A stretch of DNA of 5,377 nt, taken from Candidatus Omnitrophota bacterium (lineage in GTDB: Bacteria > Omnitrophota > Gorgyraeia > Aquiviventales > Aquiviventaceae). The translations under genes and the position numbers were made by a program. Each line of letters opens with the position of its first letter. Position 1 is the first letter of the stretch. The notes below the pieces were generated by a model. That model was not told where the DNA came from, made no database searches, and saw only the letters and a program-made list of their open reading frames with translations. Of the stretch, positions 1 to 5,377 are shown in pieces. The stretch spans positions 1 to 5,377 of the forward strand of contig JACQRE010000030.1 in the NCBI GenBank assembly GCA_016206585.1, written 5' to 3'.

Positions 1-2534
1 ACGCGAAGTCGGTCAAGGATTTGGAGGAAATCGTCGTCTCGGTGGACCGGCGTGGCACGCCGGTGCTGGTGAAACACATCGGGACCGTGGCGCTGGGGCC
101 GGAGATCCGCCGGGGCCTGGCGGACTTCGACGGGCAAGGCGACGTGGTGGGCGGCACCGTCGTGATGCGCTACGGCGAGAACGCCCTGAACGTGATCAAC
201 CGCGTCAAGGCGAAACTGGAGGAGGTGCGGCCGGCCTTCCCGCCGGGCGTCGAGATGGTCGTCACGTACGATCGGTCAGAGCTGATCCATCGGGCGATCG
301 ATACGCTCAAGCATCAGCTGGTCGAGGAGATGGTCATCGTCAGCCTCGTCATCCTCCTCTTCCTGTGGCATTTTCCATCCGCCATCATTCCGATCGTCAC
401 GATCCCCATCTCGGTCCTGCTCTCGTTCATCCTGCTCTACGGGATGCGGTTGACGTCGAACATCATGTCGCTCGCCGGGATCGCCATCTCGATCGGTGTG
501 CTGGTCGATGGCGCGATCGTCGAGGTGGAGAACGCCTACAAGCGGCTCGAGCAGTGGATCGAGGGCGGACGCCAGGGTGACTACCACGCCGTCCGGCTCA
601 ACGCGCTGAAGGAGGTCGGACCGTCGGTCTTTTTCTCGCTGCTGGTGATCGCCGTGGCCTTTCTGCCCATCTTCACGCTGGTCGACCAGGAAGGGCGGCT
701 CTTCAAGCCGCTGGCCTGGGCGAAGACCTTTGCGATGGCGATTGCGGCGATCTTGGCCGTCACGCTGGATCCGGCGATGCGGATGCTGTTCACCCGGATG
801 GAACCGATCACTCTCAAGGCCCGCTGGATTCCCGACACAGCCCGCGGCGCCGCCTCGAAGCTCGCCACCACCCTGGCGGTCGGCACCTACTATCCCGAGG
901 AGCGCCACCCCATCAGCCGGCGGCTGTTCCGGATCTACGAGCCGGCGTGCCGGTTCGTCCTGCGCCATCGGAAGGGCACCCTCCTGACCGCGCTGGGGCT
1001 CGTGCTCACCACGATCCCGGTCTACTTCCAGCTTGGCTCGGAGTTCATGCCGCCGCTCAACGAAGGCGCGATCCTCTATATGCCGACGACGCTGCCCGGC
1101 ATCTCCGTCGCCGAAGCGCAGACGCTGCTTCACACGCAGGATCAGGTGCTGAAGAGCTTCCCGGAAGTTGAGCGGGTGTTCGGCAAGGCCGGCCGCATGG
1201 AGAGCTCGACCGATCCGGCTCCGTTCTCGATGATGGAGACGGTCGTGCTCCTCAAGCCACGCCGCGACTGGCGAAAGGTGCCGGGCTGGTTCGGTCCGCG
1301 CACGATCACGTACGATGAGCTCGTCAGCCGCATGGACGAGGCGCTGAAGATCCCGGGGACGACGAACGCCTGGACGATGCCGATCAAGAACCGGATCGAC
1401 ATGCTCTCCACCGGCGTGCGCACGCCCATCGGCATCAAGATCTTCGGGGATGACCTGAAGCGGATCGAGCAGATTGGCACCCATCTTGAGATGATCCTCA
1501 AGGACGTGCCGGGGACCCGCAGCGTCTTCGCGGAGCGCGCGGCGGGCGGCTACTTTCTGGACTTCGACCTGAAGCGGGAAGCGCTGGCCCGCTACGGCCT
1601 GTCGGTGGCCGACGCCCAGATGGTCATCATGAGCGCGATCGGAGGAGAACCGATCACCACGACGGTCGAGGGCCGCGAGCGCTACACCGTGAACGTCCGC
1701 TACGCCAGAGAGTTTCGGGACGACGTGGAACAGCTCAAGCGGGTGCTCGTCCCGCTGCCCTCGGGACAGCAGATCCCGCTGACACAGATCGCGGAGCTGA
1801 CCCTCCGGTCGGGTCCCTCGATGATCCGCAACGAGAATGGGCTGCTCGCCGGCTATGTCTACGTCGACGTGGCGGGGCGGGACATCGGCCGCTACGTGCA
1901 CGACGCCAAGCGGGTCGTGGCCCAGCAACTCACGCTCCCCACCGGCTACGCGGTGACGTGGAGCGGCCAGTACGAGAACCTGCTGCGCGTCAAGGAACGG
2001 CTCTGGGTCGTCGTGCCGTTGACGCTGTTCATCATCTGTCTCCTCCTCTACATGAACACGAAGTCGATGGTGAAGACCGGCATCGTCCTGCTCGCGGTGC
2101 CGTTCTCGCTGATCGGCGCGGTGTGGCTGCTCTGGGTGCTGGGCTACCACGTCTCCATCGCCGTGTGGGTTGGGATGATCGCGCTGATGGGCCTCGATGC
2201 GGAAACCGGCATCTTCATGCTCCTGTTCCTGGACCTCAGCTACCAGGACGCGGTGACACGCGGCGCGATGCGGACGGAGCGCGACTTGGAGGAAGCCGTC
2301 GTCCACGGGGCGGTGAAACGGGTCCGCCCCAAGATGATGACGGTGATGGCGGCGTTCATGGGGTTACTGCCGATCATGTGGTCCACGGGCACGGGCGCTG
2401 ATTTGATGAAACGGATCGCCGCCCCGATGGTCGGGGGGCTGCTCACCTCGTTTCTGCTGGAGTTGCTGGTCTATCCGGTGATCTACTTTGTGTGGAAGTG
2501 GAAGTTCGAGATGCGGGAAGGCCGGGCCGCATGA
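1..2534 (+). CDS. cusA: CusA/CzcA-family heavy-metal RND efflux pump, inner-membrane subunit (5' partial)
   Basis: Proton-driven inner-membrane pump of a tripartite CBA metal exporter (heavy-metal efflux RND family), which moves metal ions out through a periplasmic adaptor and outer-membrane channel. The frame is open from base 3 at the window edge, so the TTG at 21 is internal; about 840 residues of a usual ~1040 are present and the N-terminal ~200 (TM1 and part of the first periplasmic domain) lie outside. Numbering from the TTG at 21 as residue 1: TM2-TM6 at about 102-257, TM7 316-338, large periplasmic domain 339-656, TM8-TM12 about 659-826. The likely proton-relay residues match those of E. 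coli CusA: Asp163 in GVLVDGAIVEVEN (TM4), Glu728 in DAETG (TM10) and Lys771 in RVRPKMMT (TM11). The motif RIDMLSTG (458-465) and the C-terminal GLLPIMWSTGTG and RIAAPMVGG blocks are CusA-like rather than AcrB-like. This favours monovalent Cu/Ag, though Zn/Co/Cd cannot be excluded. The stop overlaps the next start (ATGA). No frameshift is seen. Confidence 0.95.
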   Translation, partial: AKSVKDLEEIVVSVDRRGTPVLVKHIGTVALGPEIRRGLADFDGQGDVVGGTVVMRYGENALNVINRVKAKLEEVRPAFPPGVEMVVTYDRSELIHRAIDTLKHQLVEEMVIVSLVILLFLWHFPSAIIPIVTIPISVLLSFILLYGMRLTSNIMSLAGIAISIGVLVDGAIVEVENAYKRLEQWIEGGRQGDYHAVRLNALKEVGPSVFFSLLVIAVAFLPIFTLVDQEGRLFKPLAWAKTFAMAIAAILAVTLDPAMRMLFTRMEPITLKARWIPDTARGAASKLATTLAVGTYYPEERHPISRRLFRIYEPACRFVLRHRKGTLLTALGLVLTTIPVYFQLGSEFMPPLNEGAILYMPTTLPGISVAEAQTLLHTQDQVLKSFPEVERVFGKAGRMESSTDPAPFSMMETVVLLKPRRDWRKVPGWFGPRTITYDELVSRMDEALKIPGTTNAWTMPIKNRIDMLSTGVRTPIGIKIFGDDLKRIEQIGTHLEMILKDVPGTRSVFAERAAGGYFLDFDLKREALARYGLSVADAQMVIMSAIGGEPITTTVEGRERYTVNVRYAREFRDDVEQLKRVLVPLPSGQQIPLTQIAELTLRSGPSMIRNENGLLAGYVYVDVAGRDIGRYVHDAKRVVAQQLTLPTGYAVTWSGQYENLLRVKERLWVVVPLTLFIICLLLYMNTKSMVKTGIVLLAVPFSLIGAVWLLWVLGYHVSIAVWVGMIALMGLDAETGIFMLLFLDLSYQDAVTRGAMRTERDLEEAVVHGAVKRVRPKMMTVMAAFMGLLPIMWSTGTGADLMKRIAAPMVGGLLTSFLLELLVYPVIYFVWKWKFEMREGRAA
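2515..2534 (+). promoter_or_regulatory. Translational coupling junction (SD-like sequence plus ATGA overlap)
   Basis: The pump gene ends in TGA (2532-2534) and the permease gene begins with ATG (2531-2533), giving a four-base ATGA overlap. A purine-rich GGGAAGG at 2515-2521 lies nine bases before the ATG and can serve as a weak Shine-Dalgarno. The arrangement implies one mRNA and reinitiation by terminating ribosomes. Confidence 0.7.
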
Positions 2535-3667
2535 AGAGAGACCCGATCTGCGGGATGACGGGGACGATCGAGCGGCACGGCCACTGGTTCTGCAGCGAGG
2601 GGTGCATCGCCGAGTACGAGCGGCGCCTGCGATCGTCAGAGCCACGGGGCCATCCCTCCATGCTCCGACGGCTGCGTGATCCCTGGATCTGGGTGCCGCT
2701 CTCCGGATTGGTGCTGGCCACGATGGGCTCCTGGTCCCCCCACCTGGCCGCCGCCGGCGTCAGCGCGATCTACACCGACTACGTGCGCAAGGTCGGCGTG
2801 CCGGTGCTGCTGGGGCTGCTGCTCGGCGGCGTGATCGACCACTTCATCCCAAAGGCGTACGTCGTCAGGCTGCTCTCCGGGTCCCGCAAGCGCGTCATCG
2901 CGCGCGCCACACTCCTCGGATTTTTGGCCTCCACCTGCAGTCACGGCTGCCTGGCGCTGACGATCGAGCTGCACCGCAAGGGCGCCTCGGTGCCGGCGGC
3001 GGTCAGTTTTCTCCTCGCCAGCCCGTGGGCCAGCATGTCGCTGACCTTCCTGCTGCTCAGTCTCTTCGGCGCGCGGGGGCTGCTGCTCGTCGGCGGCCCA
3101 CTGCTCATCGCCTGGCTGACCGGGCTGATCTTCCAGCGGCTGGCCGCGCGCGGACTCATCGAGCCAAACGCCAACACCGTGGCGGTCGAGGAGGGGTTTT
3201 CCATCCGCCGGGACCTGGCCCAGCGGTGGCGCCGCTATCCGTGGACGCGCCCCCAGCTCATCATGGACGCGAGGGGCGTGGCCGGCGGGGTACTCCCCCT
3301 CGGCCGCATGGTCCTCGGCTGGGTGCAACTGGGGTTGCTCCTCAGCGCGCTCGCCGGCGGGCTGATCCCGCACGGCGCGTTCCAACGGTTCTTCGGCCCC
3401 TCGCTGGGCGGATTGCTGCTCACACTCCTGGCCGCGACCGTCGTGGAGGTGTGCTCCGAGGGGACGGCACCGCTGGCCTTCGAGCTGTACCGGCACACGG
3501 GGGCGCTGGGCAACGCGTTCGCGTTCCTGATGGGCGGCGTGATCACCGACTACACGGAGCTGGCGGCGGTGTGGCGCGCGATCGGGAAGCGGACCGTCCT
3601 CTGGATCCTGCTGGTCACGATCCCAATGGTCGTCGCACTCGGGCTCATCCTGAATCTGCTGAGATGA
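2531..3667 (+). CDS. YHS/TRASH-like domain fused to a DUF318/ArsP-type permease, probable metal (Cu/Zn) efflux
   Basis: Predicted inner-membrane permease of 378 residues. Residues 1-30 form a compact YHS/TRASH-like metal-binding segment: DPICGM, then HGHWFCSEGC, with Cys7, Cys21, Cys25, His16 and His18. A short linker follows, then about 8-9 membrane segments (about 51-75, 88-107, 122-145, 152-178, 181-202, 253-279, 288-306, 325-340, 352-376) with a basic loop at about 203-250. STCSHGC (134-140) and EVCSEG (306-311) sit in matching places of the two halves and are probable metal-path cysteines. The layout recalls the ArsP_1/DUF318 permease superfamily and the SO_0444-type Cu/Zn efflux proteins, recognised from memory without a search. 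ATG 2531 was chosen because it overlaps the upstream stop as ATGA, has purine-rich GGGAAGG nine bases upstream, and puts the YHS motif at the N-terminus; a GTG at 2492 would add 13 residues inside the pump gene. Translational coupling to the RND pump supports a shared metal-export role. The substrate is inferred; arsenic or mercury is less likely. Confidence 0.85.
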   Translation: MKRDPICGMTGTIERHGHWFCSEGCIAEYERRLRSSEPRGHPSMLRRLRDPWIWVPLSGLVLATMGSWSPHLAAAGVSAIYTDYVRKVGVPVLLGLLLGGVIDHFIPKAYVVRLLSGSRKRVIARATLLGFLASTCSHGCLALTIELHRKGASVPAAVSFLLASPWASMSLTFLLLSLFGARGLLLVGGPLLIAWLTGLIFQRLAARGLIEPNANTVAVEEGFSIRRDLAQRWRRYPWTRPQLIMDARGVAGGVLPLGRMVLGWVQLGLLLSALAGGLIPHGAFQRFFGPSLGGLLLTLLAATVVEVCSEGTAPLAFELYRHTGALGNAFAFLMGGVITDYTELAAVWRAIGKRTVLWILLVTIPMVVALGLILNLLR

Positions 3668-3683
3668 ACGTTCGCGCAGCCTG

Positions 3684-3692
3684 TGGTACACT
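3684..3692 (+). promoter_or_regulatory. Extended -10 promoter-like element before the LOG gene
   Basis: TGGTACACT fits an extended -10 (TGn followed by TACACT, 4 of 6 to TATAAT). It lies in the 34-base gap between the permease stop and the LOG ATG at 3702. At a 17-base spacing the -35 position (3664-3669, ATGAAC) is poor, so recognition would rest on the TG extension. Initiation 6-9 bases downstream would fall at about 3698-3701, leaving almost no leader. No Shine-Dalgarno is seen before 3702, in keeping with a leaderless mRNA. The call rests on sequence match and position only. Confidence 0.45.
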
Positions 3693-3701
3693 CCCTGTGC
3701 C

Positions 3702-4748
3702 ATGACTTCGCGCATGTACACCACCCATAACACCGCCATCGACTCCCAGATCGCCCGGCTGGTCGATGGGTTCGGCGACCCCTTCGACCGCCGGCTGCTG
3801 ACCGAGATGCTGGTCTCGGTCTACCGGCTCGGGGAGGACCGGACCACCACCGGCGACCTCAAACTCCTGAACGCCGCGCTCAAGGAGCTGCGTTACGCCT
3901 TCAAGGTGTTCCGGCCGTACCGCCACGTCCGCAAGGTGGCGATGTTCGGCTCCTCGCGCCTCACCCGCGAGCATCCGGCCTACCCGGTCGCCCAGGAGTT
4001 CGGACGGCTCATGGCGCAGGCGGATTGGATCGTCATCACCGGTGCGGCGAGCGGCATCATGAAGGCGGGCCACGAGGGCGCCGGGCGCAAAGCGAGTTTC
4101 GGCCTCAACATCCGCCTGCCGTTCGAGCAGGAGGCCAACCCGGTCATCGCCAAGGATTCGAAGCTGATCAACTGCAAGTACTTCTTCACCCGCAAGCTGC
4201 TCTTCATCAAGGAGTCGCACGCCACCGCGCTCTTTCCCGGCGGCTTCGGCACGCTGGACGAGGGGTTCGAGTCGCTCACGCTGGTGCAGACCGGCAAGTC
4301 GGACCCGCGGCCGATCGTGTTCGTGGACACGCCGAAGGGCCGGTTCTGGACGCCGCTGCTGAAATTCTTCGACCAGCAGCTGCAGCAGGGGGAGATGATC
4401 TCGCCGCCCGACCGGTCGATCTACCGGCTGGCCCGCTCCGCCGAGGAGGCCGCGCAGATGATCCAGCGGTTCTACGCGGTGTACCATTCGCTCCGGTACG
4501 TGGGGGACAAGCTGGCGATCCGTCTCCAGCGGCCGCTCATCCTAGCGGGGATCGCCGCGCTCAATCGCGAGTTCCGCGACCTGCTCCGCGCCGGCACCAC
4601 CATCAAGCCGGGGGGCGCCTTGCCCGGAGAGACCGACGAGACCGACCTCCAGAAGCTGCCGCGGCTGATCCTCCAGTTCAACCGGAAGGATTACGGCCGG
4701 CTCGTCGAGCTGATCTGGCGGATCAACGAGCTGGGGACGAAGACATGA
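3702..4748 (+). CDS. LOG-family Rossmann-fold nucleotide-binding protein (long form)
   Basis: Soluble cytoplasmic protein of 348 residues. The LOG core (often mislabelled lysine decarboxylase) spans about 78-260: VAMFGSSR at 79-86 starts the Rossmann fold, FFTRKLLF (161-168) carries the conserved Arg-Lys pair, and PGGFGTLDE (179-187) is the PGGxGTxxE signature. Known LOG enzymes cleave the N-glycosidic bond of nucleoside 5'-monophosphates, including cytokinin ribotides; the substrate here is unknown. Plain LOG proteins are about 180-200 residues; this one adds a helical N-terminal part of ~77 residues and a C-terminal part of ~88. The usual GGGPGLM-like loop reads TGAASGIM (113-120), so two of its glycines are replaced. 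ATG 3702 is the first start after the upstream gene; ATG 3714 would remove four residues, and neither has a Shine-Dalgarno. The stop lies inside the heptamer repeat described separately, so the last residues (TKT) are repeat-encoded. The gene probably has its own promoter and no visible functional tie to the metal genes. Confidence 0.9.
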   Translation: MTSRMYTTHNTAIDSQIARLVDGFGDPFDRRLLTEMLVSVYRLGEDRTTTGDLKLLNAALKELRYAFKVFRPYRHVRKVAMFGSSRLTREHPAYPVAQEFGRLMAQADWIVITGAASGIMKAGHEGAGRKASFGLNIRLPFEQEANPVIAKDSKLINCKYFFTRKLLFIKESHATALFPGGFGTLDEGFESLTLVQTGKSDPRPIVFVDTPKGRFWTPLLKFFDQQLQQGEMISPPDRSIYRLARSAEEAAQMIQRFYAVYHSLRYVGDKLAIRLQRPLILAGIAALNREFRDLLRAGTTIKPGGALPGETDETDLQKLPRLILQFNRKDYGRLVELIWRINELGTKT

Positions 4749-4772
4749 GACATGAGACCAGAGACAGGAGAC
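4738..4772. repeat. Left heptamer array, NNGAGAC x5 (first unit degenerate)
   Basis: Units at an exact 7-base step: CGAAGAC (4738), ATGAGAC (4745), ATGAGAC (4752), CAGAGAC (4759) and AGGAGAC (4766). Four units keep a perfect GAGAC core with variable first two bases. The array begins in the last codons of the LOG gene and contains its stop (4746-4748). It is the inverse of the array at 4851-4878. If both arms were in one RNA or a cruciform, 22 of 28 positions (4745-4772 with 4851-4878) could pair around a 78-base loop. Confidence 0.85.
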
Positions 4773-4808
4773 CGGCTTTAACACAATACGTCTGACCCGC
4801 TTTTCCGC

Positions 4809-4837
4809 TTCACCCCTCACTCAACTCGTGGTATGGT
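4809..4837 (+). promoter_or_regulatory. Candidate dnaE promoter (-35/-10, extended -10)
   Basis: TTCACC at 4809-4814 (4 of 6 to TTGACA) is followed after exactly 17 bases by TATGGT at 4832-4837 (4 of 6 to TATAAT), with TG at 4829-4830 making an extended -10. It shares GTGGTA with the element before the LOG gene. Initiation near 4844-4846 would give a leader of about 35 bases made up mostly of the right-hand heptamer array. The call rests on sequence match and position only. Confidence 0.5.
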
Positions 4838-4850
4838 GATTGCCGTGGTC

Positions 4851-4878
4851 GTCTCGAGTCTCAGGTCTCCAGTCTCAC
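4851..4878. repeat. Right heptamer array, GTCTCNN x4 (inverse of the left array)
   Basis: GTCTCGA (4851), GTCTCAG (4858), GTCTCCA (4865) and GTCTCAC (4872) follow each other at an exact 7-base step with a perfect GTCTC core. Read on the other strand they are NNGAGAC units, so the array is inverted relative to 4738-4772. It ends two bases before the dnaE ATG and fills the space where a Shine-Dalgarno would be expected. Confidence 0.88.
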
Positions 4879-4880
4879 GC

Positions 4881-5377
4881 ATGCTCCACGCTGACTTCGT
4901 CCACCTGCACCTCCACACGAACTACTCCCTCCTCGACGGCGCCTGCCAGATCACGCCCCTCGTCAAGCGCGCGGCGGAGCTGAAGTTCCCCGCCCTCGCC
5001 ATGACCGACCACGGCAACCTCTTCGGGGCGATCGAGTTCTACGAAACCTGCATGAAGCAGGGGATCAAGCCGATCATCGGCTGCGAGGCGTACATCGCGC
5101 CGAAGAGCCGGATGGACCGCTCGGGCAGCGGCATCCGCGACACCAACGCCCACCTGGTGCTCCTCGCCAAGGACGAGGAGGGCTACGCGAACCTCATGCG
5201 GCTGGTGACCATCGGCTACCTCGAAGGGTTCTACTACAAGCCGCGCATCGACAAGGAGGTGCTCGCCCAATACCGCAAGGGGCTCATCCTCCTGACGAGC
5301 TGCCTCAAAGGCATCCTCAACGTCCACCTCACGCAGGACCAGACCGACCTCGCCCGCCGCGAGCTAGACGACTTCAT
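4881..5377 (+). CDS. dnaE: DNA polymerase III alpha subunit, N-terminal PHP region (3' partial)
   Basis: Catalytic subunit of the replicative DNA polymerase. Only 165 residues plus two bases are in the window, about one seventh of a normal ~1150-residue DnaE. The frame is open to the edge. The N-terminus FVHLHLHTNYSLLDG (6-20) is the PHP motif found at the start of DnaE proteins, followed by MTDHGNLFGAIEFY (41-54), GIKPIIGCEAYIAP (61-74), HLVLLAKDEEGY (91-102) and YLEGFYYKPRID (113-124). Metal-ligand positions known from Thermus Pol III alpha appear retained: His10, His12, Asp19, His44, Glu69, His91 and Cys141. E. coli DnaE has lost several of these, so this PHP domain may bind metal. ATG 4881 was chosen because it places five residues before the conserved FVHLH; in-frame ATG 4833 and GTG 4845 would add 16 or 12 unlike residues, largely encoded by the heptamer array. 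No Shine-Dalgarno is visible before any of these starts. Confidence 0.96.
   Translation, partial: MLHADFVHLHLHTNYSLLDGACQITPLVKRAAELKFPALAMTDHGNLFGAIEFYETCMKQGIKPIIGCEAYIAPKSRMDRSGSGIRDTNAHLVLLAKDEEGYANLMRLVTIGYLEGFYYKPRIDKEVLAQYRKGLILLTSCLKGILNVHLTQDQTDLARRELDDF

Noticed and set aside
21..23. TTG at 21 as the start of the RND gene
   Set aside because: The frame is open upstream to the window edge and the residues there fit the family, while the protein from this TTG lacks TM1 and most of the first periplasmic domain. The gene is cut by the window.
276..2306. Minus-strand open frame of 676 codons opposite the RND pump gene
   Set aside because: Its product is swamped with Asp, Arg, His, Glu and Gln and has no domain or hydrophobic pattern, as expected when a GC-rich gene is read in the antisense frame. 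The + strand has clear family motifs throughout.
3666..3673. Perfect 8-base palindrome GAACGTTC between permease and LOG genes
   Set aside because: Too short, and the half-sites lack the spacer of known GAAC...GTTC LexA-type operators. A single copy of this length is expected by chance.
2636..3739. Minus-strand open frame of 367 codons opposite the permease gene
   Set aside because: Same low-complexity charged composition; it is the antisense image of the permease membrane segments and has no recognisable motif.
4629..4646. Tandem 9-base repeat GAGACCGAC x2 inside the LOG gene
   Set aside because: It is an in-frame Glu-Thr-Asp duplication with a 9-base step, not the 7-base period of the nearby arrays. 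It contains GAGAC but is best explained by coding sequence.
4773..4850. Possible intrinsic terminator after the LOG gene
   Set aside because: The only T-run (TTTT at 4800-4804) is not preceded by a convincing GC-rich hairpin, so no terminator is called.
4875..5327. Minus-strand open frame of 150 codons opposite dnaE
   Set aside because: The + strand encodes an unmistakable DnaE N-terminus that stays open to the window edge; the minus frame is its shadow.

Overview
This is a GC-rich bacterial chromosomal window with tightly packed genes, all on the + strand. Four protein-coding genes are supported. Two are cut by the window edges: the metal-efflux pump at the left and DNA polymerase III alpha at the right. 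High GC, this gene mix and the style of the DnaE and LOG proteins fit an environmental bacterium such as Nitrospirota (Nitrospira-like) or a related deep-branching group. That assignment is a guess from memory of similar proteins; no 16S rRNA or other decisive marker is present.

Left half (1-3667): a heavy-metal export operon. A CusA/CzcA-type RND inner-membrane pump, missing about its first 200 residues, overlaps the next gene by the four bases ATGA. That gene encodes a polytopic permease with a small Cys/His metal-binding YHS/TRASH-like segment at its N-terminus. The coupling suggests that the pump and permease are made together and handle the same soft metal, probably copper, silver or zinc. 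The permease carries two related Cys-containing repeats, so it looks built from two halves.

Middle (3668-4748): a 34-base gap with an extended -10 promoter-like sequence, then a long-form LOG-family (lysine decarboxylase-like Rossmann) protein. It has a good PGGxGTxxE site but a changed glycine loop. The promoter lies so close to the ATG that the mRNA may be leaderless.

Right part (4749-5377): a 132-base intergenic region, then the start of dnaE with an apparently metal-competent PHP domain. The gap is the oddest part of the window. Two arrays of an exact 7-base-period repeat face each other: NNGAGAC units on the left, running out of the end of the LOG gene, and GTCTCNN units on the right, ending two bases before the dnaE ATG. 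A TTCACC-N17-TATGGT promoter lies between them. The right array occupies the place where a ribosome binding site would normally be.

No RNA genes, CRISPR arrays, transposases or clear intrinsic terminators were seen. No gene-free stretch exceeds 300 bases.
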